Origin: Nocardia crassostreae
Lineage (GTDB): Bacteria > Actinomycetota > Actinomycetes > Mycobacteriales > Mycobacteriaceae
DNA length: 64,000 nt
Reading direction: 5' to 3'
Assembly (NCBI RefSeq): GCF_001613405.1
Contig: NZ_BDCH01000025.1
Coordinates: 62,001 to 126,000, forward strand
Below the pieces are notes generated by a model. It did no database searches. It saw only the letters and a list, made by a program, of their open reading frames with translations, and was not told where the DNA came from. A program made the position numbers and the translations under genes. Positions 54,990 through 63,174 of the stretch are shown in pieces; within the stretch, counting starts at the first letter, position 1, and each line of letters opens with the position of its first letter.

Positions 54990-56002
54990 CGACCACACAG
55001 GTTCTGCCCACCACCGCGCTCGGCGCGGACGGCGCCCGGGTCGGGGTGCAGGGGTTCGGGGCAATGGGTATCAGCGAGTTCTACGGGGCCAGCGACCTCG
55101 TGGAATCCCGGGCCACGCTGGAGAAGGCGCTCGAACTGGGCGTCACGCTCTTCGACACCGCGGACATGTACGGCAGCGGCCACAATGAGGAATTCGTCGG
55201 CGAATTCGTCCGGGCGAATCGCGAGAACGTGGTGCTGGCAACGAAATTCGGGCTGGTGCGCAAGGCCGAGGATCCGCGCTACCGGGGCATCGACAACTCG
55301 CCGGAGTACATCCGGCGGGCGGTGGACGCCAGCCTGCGGCGGCTCGGCATCGATGTCATCGACCTGTACTACATGCACCGCAAGCAGCCCGGCGTACCGG
55401 TCGAGGAGACCGTGGGCGTCATGGCGGAACTGGTGGCGCAGGGCAAGATTCGCCAGGTCGGGCTGTCCGAGGTGACGGGCGCGGAACTGCGGGCGGCGCA
55501 CGCGGTGTATCCGATCGCGGCGGTGCAGTCGGAATGGTCGCTGTTCTCCCGCGATGTGGAGCGCACGGTCGTCCCGGCGGCCGTCGAGCTCGGCATCACC
55601 TTCGTCCCGTACTCCCCGCTCGGCCGCGGCTTCCTGACCGGCACCATCGTCCCCGGCAGCATTCCGCTGGAAGGTGATGTGCGGCACGGCTTCCCGCGCC
55701 TGAGCGGGGACAACGCCGCGCGCAATATCGAGCTGCTGGCGCCATTGCGCGCCATTGCCGAGGCACGCGGAATCACCCTGGCGCAGGTCGCGCTGGCCTG
55801 GGTGCACGCCCGCGCCGGTGTGCACGAGCTGTCGGTGGCGCCGATTCCGGGCACCCGCAGTCGCACTCGCCTCGCGGAGAATGTCGCCGCGGCGACCATC
55901 GTCCTCACCGCGGACGAACTCGCCGCCCTGGAACCGATCGCCACCCAGGTGAGCGGCGACCGGTATGTGGATATGAACTTCACCCAGGCCGGGCGCGAAT
56001 AG
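54986..56002 (+). CDS. Aldo/keto reductase (regulated by the adjacent MerR)
   Basis: 338 residues, (beta/alpha)8 fold. Catalytic tetrad: FDTADMYGSGHNE (Asp, Tyr), VVLATKFG (Lys) and YYMHRKQP (His). NADP-binding end APIPGTRSRTRLAENVAA. Resembles the YakC/pyridoxal reductase-like AKR13 group. ATG overlaps the merR stop (ATGA). Confidence 0.93.
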   Translation: MTTTQVLPTTALGADGARVGVQGFGAMGISEFYGASDLVESRATLEKALELGVTLFDTADMYGSGHNEEFVGEFVRANRENVVLATKFGLVRKAEDPRYRGIDNSPEYIRRAVDASLRRLGIDVIDLYYMHRKQPGVPVEETVGVMAELVAQGKIRQVGLSEVTGAELRAAHAVYPIAAVQSEWSLFSRDVERTVVPAAVELGITFVPYSPLGRGFLTGTIVPGSIPLEGDVRHGFPRLSGDNAARNIELLAPLRAIAEARGITLAQVALAWVHARAGVHELSVAPIPGTRSRTRLAENVAAATIVLTADELAALEPIATQVSGDRYVDMNFTQAGRE

Positions 56003-56020
56003 CGCCGCGCCGCAACGGAG

Positions 56021-56638
56021 CTAACCGGCCAGACTGATGGTGTGGCCGGTGTGCTCGGCCTTGGCGCGCAGGTACCGTAGATTGTCCGGCGTGGAATGCA
56101 CTCCGGTGGGCACGATCTCGCGCACGGACACACCGAGCGCGGACAGCTGGCGCGGCTTGTCCGGATTGTTGGTCAGCAAATCAACCTCGGAAATGCCCAG
56201 GGCCGAAAGCATTTGGGCGGCCGCGGTGTAGTCGCGCGCGTCCTCCGGCAGACCGAGGGCGGTATTGGCCTCGTAGGTGTCGAGCCCGGAATCCTGCAGC
56301 GCGTAGGCATCCAGCTTGTTGTAGAGCCCGATATCGCGGCCCTCCTGGCGCAGGTAGAGCAGGACGCCTCCGGCTTCGGTGATGCGCTCCACGGCCTCGC
56401 GCAACTGCGGGCCGCAGTCGCAGCGGGCGGACCCGAAGACATCGCCGGTGAGGCATTCGGAGTGCAGCCGGACCAGCGGCGTCGCACCGGGCTCGCCGAG
56501 GATCAGCGCGAGATGCTCACGGCCGTCGGCCAGGCCGTCGAAGGTGACCGCCAGGGCGGTGGTCGCATAACCGTCGGCGAAGGTCAGCGGGATCTGCACG
56601 CGGGTGCGCACACTCGCGGCGGCAGAAGAGAGGCTCAT
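56021..56638 (-). CDS. ribA: GTP cyclohydrolase II
   Basis: 205 residues, stand-alone (no RibB fusion). Zinc ligands Cys62, Cys73, Cys75 in CLTGDVFGSARCDCG; GRDIGLYNKLDAYALQD holds the catalytic Tyr and neighbours. Opens GTP to the pyrimidine that starts riboflavin synthesis. Isolated from other rib genes here. Confidence 0.95.
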   Translation of the reverse strand: MSLSSAAASVRTRVQIPLTFADGYATTALAVTFDGLADGREHLALILGEPGATPLVRLHSECLTGDVFGSARCDCGPQLREAVERITEAGGVLLYLRQEGRDIGLYNKLDAYALQDSGLDTYEANTALGLPEDARDYTAAAQMLSALGISEVDLLTNNPDKPRQLSALGVSVREIVPTGVHSTPDNLRYLRAKAEHTGHTISLAG

Positions 56639-56713
56639 GGCTGCTCCGAATCGCAGGGAACCGTACTGATCAACACCGAACCAGCCCGTGTGAGCGGTTA
56701 TTCCCCCGGTGAT

Positions 56714-57685
56714 TCAGGCCACCCGGAAGGTGCGGCGATAGGAGTTCGGGGAGGTGCCCAGCACCGCGCGCATGTGCTGGCGCAGGGAATTGCCGGTGCC
56801 GAAACCGGCCCGGTGCGCGACCAGGTCGATGCTCAGATCGGAGTTCTCCAGCAGATCGCGGGCCCGGTCCAGGCGCTGCGCGGTGAGCCAGCGGCCCGGC
56901 GTGGTGCCGACCTCGTCACGGAAGCGGCGGGTGAAGGTGCGCACGCTGGTGCGGGCGTGGGAAGCCATGTCCTCCAAGGTGATCGGCTCCTCGAGGCGAT
57001 CGAGCGCCCAGGCGCGGGTGGCGGCCGTGGACGCGACGGACGGAGCCGGGACGGGCCGTTCGATGAACTGCGCCTGACCACCGTCGCGCCAGGGCGGGAC
57101 CACCATGCGACGGGCCGCGCGATTGGCCACCGCGGTGCCGTGATCGCGGCGCACCAGATACAGGCACAGGTCCACGCCCGCGGCGACACCGGCGGCGGTG
57201 AGCACATTCCCGTTGTCCACGAACAACACGTCCTCGTCGACGCGCACCCGGGGATAGCCGCGACGGAACTCCTCCGACCGCATCCAGTGCGTGGTGGCCT
57301 GCTGATCGTCGAGCAACCCGGCGGCCGCGAGCACATAGCTGCCGGTGCAGAAGGAGACCAGGCGCGCGTCCGGGCGAATCCGGGCCAGCGCCGCGGCCAG
57401 GGGCGCGGTCAGCGGACCGCCGGTGGGCAGCTCCCCGAGCTCCTCCATGGGCGGCAGGACCACGGTGTCGGCGGTCGCCAGGATCTCGGAGCCGTGCTCG
57501 ACGGCCAGCGTCACCCCTTCGTAGGTGCGCACCGGCCGCCCGTCGAGGCTGCACATCAGGACCTCGTACAGCGGATCGCCGTCGTAGTCGTTGGCGAATC
57601 CGAAAACCCGATTGGGAATGCCGGTTTCGAAGAGCGGGACGGACTCGAGGGCGAGCACGACCACGCGATGAGGCGGGACGGACAT
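56714..57685 (-). CDS. GlxA-type AraC regulator with DJ-1/PfpI sensor domain
   Basis: 323 residues. N-terminal DJ-1-like domain (VVVLALESVPLFETGIPNRVFG, then LVSFCTGSYVLAAAGLLDDQQATTHW with the nucleophile-elbow Cys), C-terminal AraC HTH pair (LEDMASHARTSVRTFTRRFRDEVGTTPGRWL and LVAHRAGFGTGNSLRQHM). Diverges from a quinone oxidoreductase gene by 115 nt, which it probably controls. Confidence 0.92.
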   Translation of the reverse strand: MSVPPHRVVVLALESVPLFETGIPNRVFGFANDYDGDPLYEVLMCSLDGRPVRTYEGVTLAVEHGSEILATADTVVLPPMEELGELPTGGPLTAPLAAALARIRPDARLVSFCTGSYVLAAAGLLDDQQATTHWMRSEEFRRGYPRVRVDEDVLFVDNGNVLTAAGVAAGVDLCLYLVRRDHGTAVANRAARRMVVPPWRDGGQAQFIERPVPAPSVASTAATRAWALDRLEEPITLEDMASHARTSVRTFTRRFRDEVGTTPGRWLTAQRLDRARDLLENSDLSIDLVAHRAGFGTGNSLRQHMRAVLGTSPNSYRRTFRVA

Positions 57686-57800
57686 GGCCAGATCCTGTCA
57701 TATGTTGTCCAAATGGTCAGTACCGGCGACCTCCCCGGCCGGGCAATCTGGTCTCCGCTCGCCCCGACCGGGGCGGTTCACCGGAGAAAGGGAATCAACT

Positions 57801-58754
57801 GTGACCAGCGGAGAGACAATGCGCGCCATGGTCGTTCGGGAGTGGGGCGGTCCGGAAGCCATGACCCTCGAGGACATCGCACGACCCGAACCCGGATTCG
57901 GCGAGATCCTGGTGCGGGTGCACGCGGCCGGTGTGAATCCGGTGGATTGGAAGACGCGGGCCAGCGGGGAGCTCATTCCCTGGGGCGAGATTCCCATCCT
58001 GGGCTGGGACGTCTCCGGCACCGTCGTGGCGGTCAGCCCGGGCGTCACGCTGTTCCGGCCCGGCGACGAGGTCTTCGGCATGCCGCACTTCCCGAAGCAG
58101 GCGGGCGGTTACGCGGAGTATGTGGTCGCGCCCGCACGGCATTTCGTGGCCAAGCCCGCCCGGATCGATCACGTGCAGGCCGCCGCGCTGCCGCTGGCCG
58201 CGCTCACCGCGTGGCAGGGACTGGTCGACACCGCCGATCTGCGGCCCGGGCAGCGGGTGCTCATCCACGCCGCGGCGGGCGGGGTGGGACATCTCGCGGT
58301 GCAGATCGCCAAGGCGCGCGGGGCGTATGTGATCGCCACGGCGCGCGCCGAGAAGCACGAATTCCTGCGCGGTCTCGGCGCGGACGAGGTCATCGATTAC
58401 AGCGCAGTCGATTTCGCGGAGGTCGCGGGCGAGGTCGACGTGGTGCTGGATGCCTTCGGCGGTGACTACGGAACGCGGTCGCTGCCGCTGGTGCGCCGCG
58501 GTGGATATCTGGTGTCGCTGCCGGGTCCCGATACCGTGCCCGATGCCGAGGAAGCCGCGGCCCGGGACGTGCACATCGGCTGGACCGTGGTCGAGGTCGA
58601 TGTGGCCAGCCTGCGCGCCATTGCGGACCTGGTGGACAAGGGCGAACTGCGCGCCGAGATCGATACCGTGCTGCCGCTGGCCGACGCCGCGAAGGCGCAC
58701 GTCCACGGCGAGACCGGCCGGGTGCGCGGCAAGATCGTGCTACAGGTTCTCTGA
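57801..58754 (+). CDS. NADP-dependent quinone oxidoreductase (MDR family)
   Basis: 317 residues from GTG 57801, with AAAGGG about 10 nt upstream; ATG 57819 is an alternative. GroES-like domain with GVNPVDWKTRASGE, NADPH fold VLIHAAAGGVGHLAVQIAKARGA, and DVVLDAFGGDYGTRSL. No zinc-binding set. Likely reduces quinones or enals; paired with the divergent GlxA-type regulator. Confidence 0.9.
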   Translation: MTSGETMRAMVVREWGGPEAMTLEDIARPEPGFGEILVRVHAAGVNPVDWKTRASGELIPWGEIPILGWDVSGTVVAVSPGVTLFRPGDEVFGMPHFPKQAGGYAEYVVAPARHFVAKPARIDHVQAAALPLAALTAWQGLVDTADLRPGQRVLIHAAAGGVGHLAVQIAKARGAYVIATARAEKHEFLRGLGADEVIDYSAVDFAEVAGEVDVVLDAFGGDYGTRSLPLVRRGGYLVSLPGPDTVPDAEEAAARDVHIGWTVVEVDVASLRAIADLVDKGELRAEIDTVLPLADAAKAHVHGETGRVRGKIVLQVL

Positions 58755-58834
58755 GGGCGGAAATACCCGCTTTCACCCCGCTGTTCGCAAACCGGAGGGC
58801 ACGGTTCGTTTTCTCGGCTTACGATGCGTCCACT

Positions 58835-59317
58835 ATGCAGTCGCCCGTAATGCACGACCGGATCTGGTTGGACAAACAGAATCCAGAGGTCTTCCACGCG
58901 CTCAACAGCGTCGCGCTGGCAGTGCGCAATGCCGCCGCCACAGTCGATCTGGGGCGGGCGGTGATGGAATTGGTGAATGTGCGCGTCTCCCAGTTCAATG
59001 GCTGCGCCTTCTGCTTGGACGTGCACTACCAGGCGGCTCGCGATGCCGGAGTCACAGCGCAGCAACTGGCGGTGCTGGCGGCCTGGCGGCGCAGTCCGAC
59101 CCTGTTCACCGAACAGGAACGGGCTGCCCTGAGTCTGGCCGAAGCGGTCACCGCGCTTCCTGATGAGGGAATCCTCGAGCATGAGTATGCTGCTGCGCGG
59201 CAACAGTTGTCGGATGACCAGATATCTGTCCTGATCTGGGCTGCGACCACGATCGGCGCTTTCAATCGAGTATCGATCATGAGCAAACATCCGGTGCGGG
59301 TGTGGAAGGAGAACTGA
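58835..59317 (+). CDS. AhpD-like carboxymuconolactone decarboxylase-family protein
   Basis: 160 residues. NGCAFCLDVHYQAAR carries the CxxC and His of AhpD-type alkylhydroperoxidase proteins. First of three genes (AhpD, GNAT, pirin), with 3 nt to the next start. Peroxidase or decarboxylase activity cannot be told apart. Confidence 0.9.
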   Translation: MQSPVMHDRIWLDKQNPEVFHALNSVALAVRNAAATVDLGRAVMELVNVRVSQFNGCAFCLDVHYQAARDAGVTAQQLAVLAAWRRSPTLFTEQERAALSLAEAVTALPDEGILEHEYAAARQQLSDDQISVLIWAATTIGAFNRVSIMSKHPVRVWKEN

Positions 59318-59320
59318 ACA

Positions 59321-59635
59321 ATGAGCGAACAGGCCGTGGCGGCCGCCGTCGTTCGTAACGACGAGCAACACCGATACGAGGTGTGGTACGGAAACTCGCT
59401 CGCCGGGTTCGCCGAATACCGGGAGCGCGAGGACGGGGACACCGTCTTCATCCACACCGAGGTGGACAGCGCCTTCGGCGGTAAGGGGCTCGGCAATCTA
59501 CTCGCCCACGACGCCGTCACCGATGCGATCGCCCGCGGTCGCGCCATCGTGCCGCGCTGCCCGTTCATCAAGAGCTGGTTGGACAAGCATCCCGAATACG
59601 ACGAGCACGTGGTCGGCAAGGGCATCAAGCGATGA
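59321..59635 (+). CDS. Small GNAT-type N-acetyltransferase
   Basis: 104 residues. VFIHTEVDSAFGGKGLGNLLAHDAV is the acetyl-CoA binding block (R/Q-x-x-G-x-G/A variant) and PRCPFIKSWLDKHPEY the conserved C-terminal block of the small YjdJ-like GNAT group. Its stop overlaps the pirin start (ATGA). Confidence 0.88.
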   Translation: MSEQAVAAAVVRNDEQHRYEVWYGNSLAGFAEYREREDGDTVFIHTEVDSAFGGKGLGNLLAHDAVTDAIARGRAIVPRCPFIKSWLDKHPEYDEHVVGKGIKR

Positions 59636-60714
59636 GTGACCTGGAGTCGAAGCCGGAGGAGTCGCTCTGCGAATCCTCCGGTCGGCCGGGACCGCGCGCC
59701 GCGTTCTTCCCCGCACGGGAGGTACCGCTCGGCGGCGTGCGAGGGGTGACCGTGCATCGGTCGCTGCCGCAACGCGATCTGCCCACCGTGGGCGCGTGGT
59801 GCTTCCTGGACAACTTCGGCTCCGGTTCCGCCGCCAAGCCCGAAGGGCACGATATCGACCCGCATCCGCATATCGGATTGCAAACGGTCACCTGGCCCCT
59901 GGACGGCCGCATCCGGCACCGCGACAGTGTCGGCTCGGATGTGGAGATCCGGCCGAGGCAGCTGAACATCATGACCTCCGGACGCGGTATCGCGCATTCG
60001 GAGCACCGGGTGCCGGGCCATCAGTCTGGCCGCGGACTCCAGTTGTGGATCGCGCTACCCGATGAAAGCCGGTATGTGGCACCGCATTTCGAGCAGCACC
60101 GGGATCTGCCGGAATTCGCAGCGCCCGGCCTGCGCGGCACCGTGCTCATCGGTGAACTGGCCGGAGCCAAATCTCCCGCCACCGCCTACACCCCCATCGT
60201 CGGCGCGGACCTGCGTCTGGAACCCGGTGCGGCGGTATCGATTCCGCTGAATCCGGATTTCGAGCACGCCCTGCTGGTCGTCGACGGCGCGATCACCTCC
60301 GACGGCACCCCCGCCGCACCCGAGAGCCTGCTCTACCTCGGTAGCGATCGCCCCGAAATCCATCTCACCAGCGCCGTCGGCGCGCACGTCCTGTTCCTCG
60401 GCGGCGAACCGTTCGGCGAGGACCTGGTGATGTGGTGGAACTTCGTGGCCCGCACCCACGAGGAGATCGAGTCCGCCCGAACCGATTGGGAGAACCACGA
60501 TCTCGCCCGCTTCCCCGATATCGCGGGCCACACCCCCGACCAGCGCATCCCCGCCCCGCCGCTCCCCGCCGCTCCCCGGCCTCCACCTGAAGCCGCGCAA
60601 GCGCCGCTGCTGACCTCCACTTCAGTGGGGGGTGAGGGACTGGGTACCGATTACGCGCAGGAGGTCGAGCTTCTCCTGGGTGTCGGTGCCGGGTTTGGGG
60701 TAGTAGACCAGTAG
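59632..60714 (+). CDS. Pirin-family protein, C-terminus altered by a 10-bp tandem duplication
   Basis: 360 residues as read. Bicupin: DPHPHIGLQTVTWPLDGRIRHRDSVG with the metal-binding His residues, IMTSGRGIAHSEH, and a second cupin. After RIPAPPLP the frame is shifted by a duplicated GCCGCTCCCC (60558-60577). With one copy, the sequence reads PAPPLPGLHLKPRKRRC and stops at 60613, the usual pirin end, 8 nt before the convergent XRE stop. As read, the last 30-odd residues are antisense to the XRE gene. Pirins are quercetinase-like or redox-regulatory; function here unknown. Third gene of the AhpD-GNAT-pirin operon. Confidence 0.88.
   Translation: MSDLESKPEESLCESSGRPGPRAAFFPAREVPLGGVRGVTVHRSLPQRDLPTVGAWCFLDNFGSGSAAKPEGHDIDPHPHIGLQTVTWPLDGRIRHRDSVGSDVEIRPRQLNIMTSGRGIAHSEHRVPGHQSGRGLQLWIALPDESRYVAPHFEQHRDLPEFAAPGLRGTVLIGELAGAKSPATAYTPIVGADLRLEPGAAVSIPLNPDFEHALLVVDGAITSDGTPAAPESLLYLGSDRPEIHLTSAVGAHVLFLGGEPFGEDLVMWWNFVARTHEEIESARTDWENHDLARFPDIAGHTPDQRIPAPPLPAAPRPPPEAAQAPLLTSTSVGGEGLGTDYAQEVELLLGVGAGFGVVDQ
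60558..60577 (+). repeat. 10-bp tandem duplication in the pirin gene
   Basis: GCCGCTCCCC occurs twice in direct succession (60558-60567, 60568-60577). Removing one copy restores a normal pirin C-terminus and a stop at 60611-60613. Confidence 0.85.
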
Positions 60715-61458
60715 GTAGCGGGTGGCGCTGGCGGTGAGCAGGGGTTCGCAGATCAGTTCCAGCAGGCCCACTTCCGGGTGGATCACGCGTTTGTGGTGGC
60801 CGGTGCGGTCGCCCACCTCGTGCTGTTGCCAGAGGTTGTCGAATTCCATACTGGCGGTGCGTAATCGGGCCACCAGTTCGGCGATGTCGGCGTCACCGGC
60901 GCGGCGGGCGGCGGTGGCGCGCAGGCCGGCGACGTGTTTGTGGCTGAGCGGGTCGCGGTCGGCTTCCGGGAAGTGCGCGCGCTCTCCGGGTCTGGTGAAC
61001 CAGATCCAGGGGATGCAGCGATCCAGGCCGCGGGCGTGGGTGAAATCCCCGGACAACAGGATGTGCATGCGGTTCTGGACCAGGACCTCGCCCATATCGG
61101 AGACGACGCAGGCCGGGGTGTCGTCGAGTTTGGCCAGTACATGCAGGATGCCGGGACCGACATGGGTGTCGCCGTGCGCGGGCGGCTGCTGACCGCTCAG
61201 GTGATAGAGGTGATCGCGTTCGGTGTCGGTCAGGCGCAGGGTGCGCGCCAGAGCGGACAGCACCTGGGTCGACGGGCGCGGGCCGCGAGCCTGCTCCAGG
61301 CGGGTGTAGTAGTCGGTCGACATGCCCGCGAGCATGGCCACCTCGTCGCGGCGCAGACCGGGGGTGCGGCGGCGCAGGCCCGGGGGCAGGCCGACCGCGG
61401 CCGGTTGCAGGGCCTCGCGGCGGCGGCGCAGGAAGTCGGCTAGTTCGTCGCGGTTCAC
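60622..61458 (-). CDS. XRE-family regulator with MmyB-like ligand domain
   Basis: 278 residues from GTG 61458; a GTG 18 nt upstream is possible. N-terminal HTH: NRDELADFLRRRREALQP, RRTPGLRRDEVAMLAGMSTDYYTRLEQARG, then a PAS-like MmyB domain with ACVVSDMGEVLVQNRMH and VIHPEVGLLELICEPL. Diverges from the aldo/keto reductase gene by about 100 nt and probably regulates it. Confidence 0.92.
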   Translation of the reverse strand: MNRDELADFLRRRREALQPAAVGLPPGLRRRTPGLRRDEVAMLAGMSTDYYTRLEQARGPRPSTQVLSALARTLRLTDTERDHLYHLSGQQPPAHGDTHVGPGILHVLAKLDDTPACVVSDMGEVLVQNRMHILLSGDFTHARGLDRCIPWIWFTRPGERAHFPEADRDPLSHKHVAGLRATAARRAGDADIAELVARLRTASMEFDNLWQQHEVGDRTGHHKRVIHPEVGLLELICEPLLTASATRYLLVYYPKPGTDTQEKLDLLRVIGTQSLTPH

Positions 61459-61559
61459 CGTTCCACTGTCCCGCACCGGTGCCGCGCGATCCAGGGATTG
61501 CCGATCCCCCGATGGGTTGTACCTGCTATTTCCCGGTCCGGCGGCGCACTGTGGGAGCC

Positions 61560-62567
61560 ATGACGAAGAACATCGACACCGTTGCGCTCGGCAAGACCGG
61601 GCCCGCTGTTTCCCGCATCGGCCTCGGCGCGATGGGCATGTCCGGCATGTACGGCGCCAGCGACGACGCCACCTCCATCGCCACCGTGCACGCCGCCCTC
61701 GACTCCGGCGCGACCCTCATCGATACCGGCGACTTCTACGGCATGGGCCATAACGAGTGGTTGCTGCGCGCGGCGCTGGCCGACCGCAAGCGGGAGGACT
61801 ACCAGCTCAGCGTGAAGTTCGGGGCGCTGCGCGGACCCGACCACAGCTTCGGCGGCGTCGATACCCGGCCCGCGGCCATTCGCAACTTCCTCGCCTATTC
61901 GCTGCAGCGGCTGGGCGTCGATCACATCGATGTCTACCGGCCCGCACGGCTGGATCCGAATGTGCCGATCGAGGAGACCGTCGGCGCCATCGCCGATATG
62001 GTGCAGGCCGGGTATGTGCGGCATATCGGGCTCTCCGAGGTGGGCGCGGAGACGCTGCGGCGCGCCGCCGCCGTGCATCCGATCGCCGATCTGCAGATCG
62101 AGTACTCGCTCATCTCGCGCGGTATCGAGGCCGAGATCCTGCCTGTCGCATGCGAACTCGGCATCGGGATCACCGCCTACGGCGTGCTGTCGCGGGGGCT
62201 GCTCAGTGACACGCTGCGCGGCGGAACAGCCTTGGCCGCCAATGACTTCCGCTCGCACAGCCCGCGGCTCCAGGGCGAGAACCTCACCGCCAACCTGCGA
62301 TTGGTGGACGCGCTCGCGGAGATCGCGGCCCGGCACGACGTGAGCGTGGCGCAGCTCGCCATCGCCTGGGCGCTGTCCCGGGGCGAGGACATCGTGCCCG
62401 TCATCGGCGCGCGGCGACCCGAACGCTGGAACGAAGCCGTTGGCGCACTGGATATCCGGCTCTCCGATTCCGATCTCGCCGCCATCGAGGCCGCCGCGCC
62501 CGCCGACCGGGTCGCGGGCGACCGCTACGACGCCACGCAGATGGCCGTGCTCGACAGCGAGCGCTGA
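61560..62567 (+). CDS. Aldo/keto reductase
   Basis: 335 residues from ATG 61560. Tetrad: IDTGDFYGMGHNEWLL (Asp, Tyr), LSVKFG (Lys); the position of the usual catalytic His reads DVYRPARLD, so the His (normally in a YxHR/YxHW block) is replaced by Pro/Arg, which may alter activity. VPVIGARRPERWNEAVGAL is the NADP end. Distinct from the MerR-linked paralogue. Confidence 0.9.
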   Translation: MTKNIDTVALGKTGPAVSRIGLGAMGMSGMYGASDDATSIATVHAALDSGATLIDTGDFYGMGHNEWLLRAALADRKREDYQLSVKFGALRGPDHSFGGVDTRPAAIRNFLAYSLQRLGVDHIDVYRPARLDPNVPIEETVGAIADMVQAGYVRHIGLSEVGAETLRRAAAVHPIADLQIEYSLISRGIEAEILPVACELGIGITAYGVLSRGLLSDTLRGGTALAANDFRSHSPRLQGENLTANLRLVDALAEIAARHDVSVAQLAIAWALSRGEDIVPVIGARRPERWNEAVGALDIRLSDSDLAAIEAAAPADRVAGDRYDATQMAVLDSER

Positions 62568-62581
62568 GCCGTCGCTGCGGC

Positions 62582-62617
62582 AGCGGCCCGATGCACATCC
62601 CCATGCATCGGGCCGCT
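62582..62617. terminator. Bidirectional terminator
   Basis: AGCGGCCCGATGCA and TGCATCGGGCCGCT make a perfect 14-bp stem with an 8-nt loop between the convergent aldo/keto reductase and thioesterase genes. Confidence 0.9.
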
Positions 62618-62629
62618 CGACTGTCCGGA

Positions 62630-63100
62630 CTACTTCCTGCGGGGCCGGATGACGGCGGTGAACGCGGCTGTCGCGACGGCCTTTCCGGTGTTGTCGGTAA
62701 TGCTCACCGGCACCACGAGCTCGAACTCGGTGCGGGACTCGATATCCGCGCGGGTCTTGGCGATGGTCTCCGCCGACAGTTCCGAGGTGGCCAGGAACGG
62801 GCCGTTCTCACCCTTGGCCCGGGCCAGGTATTCGATCTTGCCGTCGCGGGCGACGATGAAGGTCTCCCCCATCAGATCCACGATGCCCGAGATGGACGCG
62901 CCCATGGCGGCGGTCTCGGCCAGCCCGAAGAGCACGGCCGCGTGCAGATCGCCATTGTGATTGAGGTGCTCGGGCTTCGGGGCGATGTGCACCAGATTGC
63001 GGCCGCTGGCGAATTCCACCGCCTCGATGCCGGTGTACTGGATGAAGCCCAGCTTCTTGAACCCGGCCATCACCAGATCACCCATGGTGGCGCTGTCCAT
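62630..63100 (-). CDS. Hotdog-fold thioesterase (PaaI/DUF4442-like) under KstR control
   Basis: 156 residues. PEHLNHNGDLHAAVLFGLAETAAMG is the hotdog helix with the catalytic-region Asn/His/Asp pattern; the C-terminus PRRK. Likely hydrolyses an acyl-CoA. A KstR-type box 24 nt upstream suggests steroid or CoA-thioester intermediates as substrate (inference). Confidence 0.85.
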   Translation of the reverse strand: MDSATMGDLVMAGFKKLGFIQYTGIEAVEFASGRNLVHIAPKPEHLNHNGDLHAAVLFGLAETAAMGASISGIVDLMGETFIVARDGKIEYLARAKGENGPFLATSELSAETIAKTRADIESRTEFELVVPVSITDNTGKAVATAAFTAVIRPRRK

Positions 63101-63124
63101 CGCATCTCCTGTAGCCCGAGAAAT

Positions 63125-63138
63125 TGAAACGTGTTCTA
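63125..63138. promoter_or_regulatory. KstR-type operator upstream of the thioesterase gene
   Basis: TGAAACGTGTTCTA fits TNNAACNNGTTNNA, although the outer arm is weaker than in the other three boxes. It lies 24 nt before ATG 63100, in the 74-nt gap after mqo. Confidence 0.65.
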
Positions 63139-63174
63139 AATTTCATACCGGCTACGGGAGGGCTTTGTCCACGG

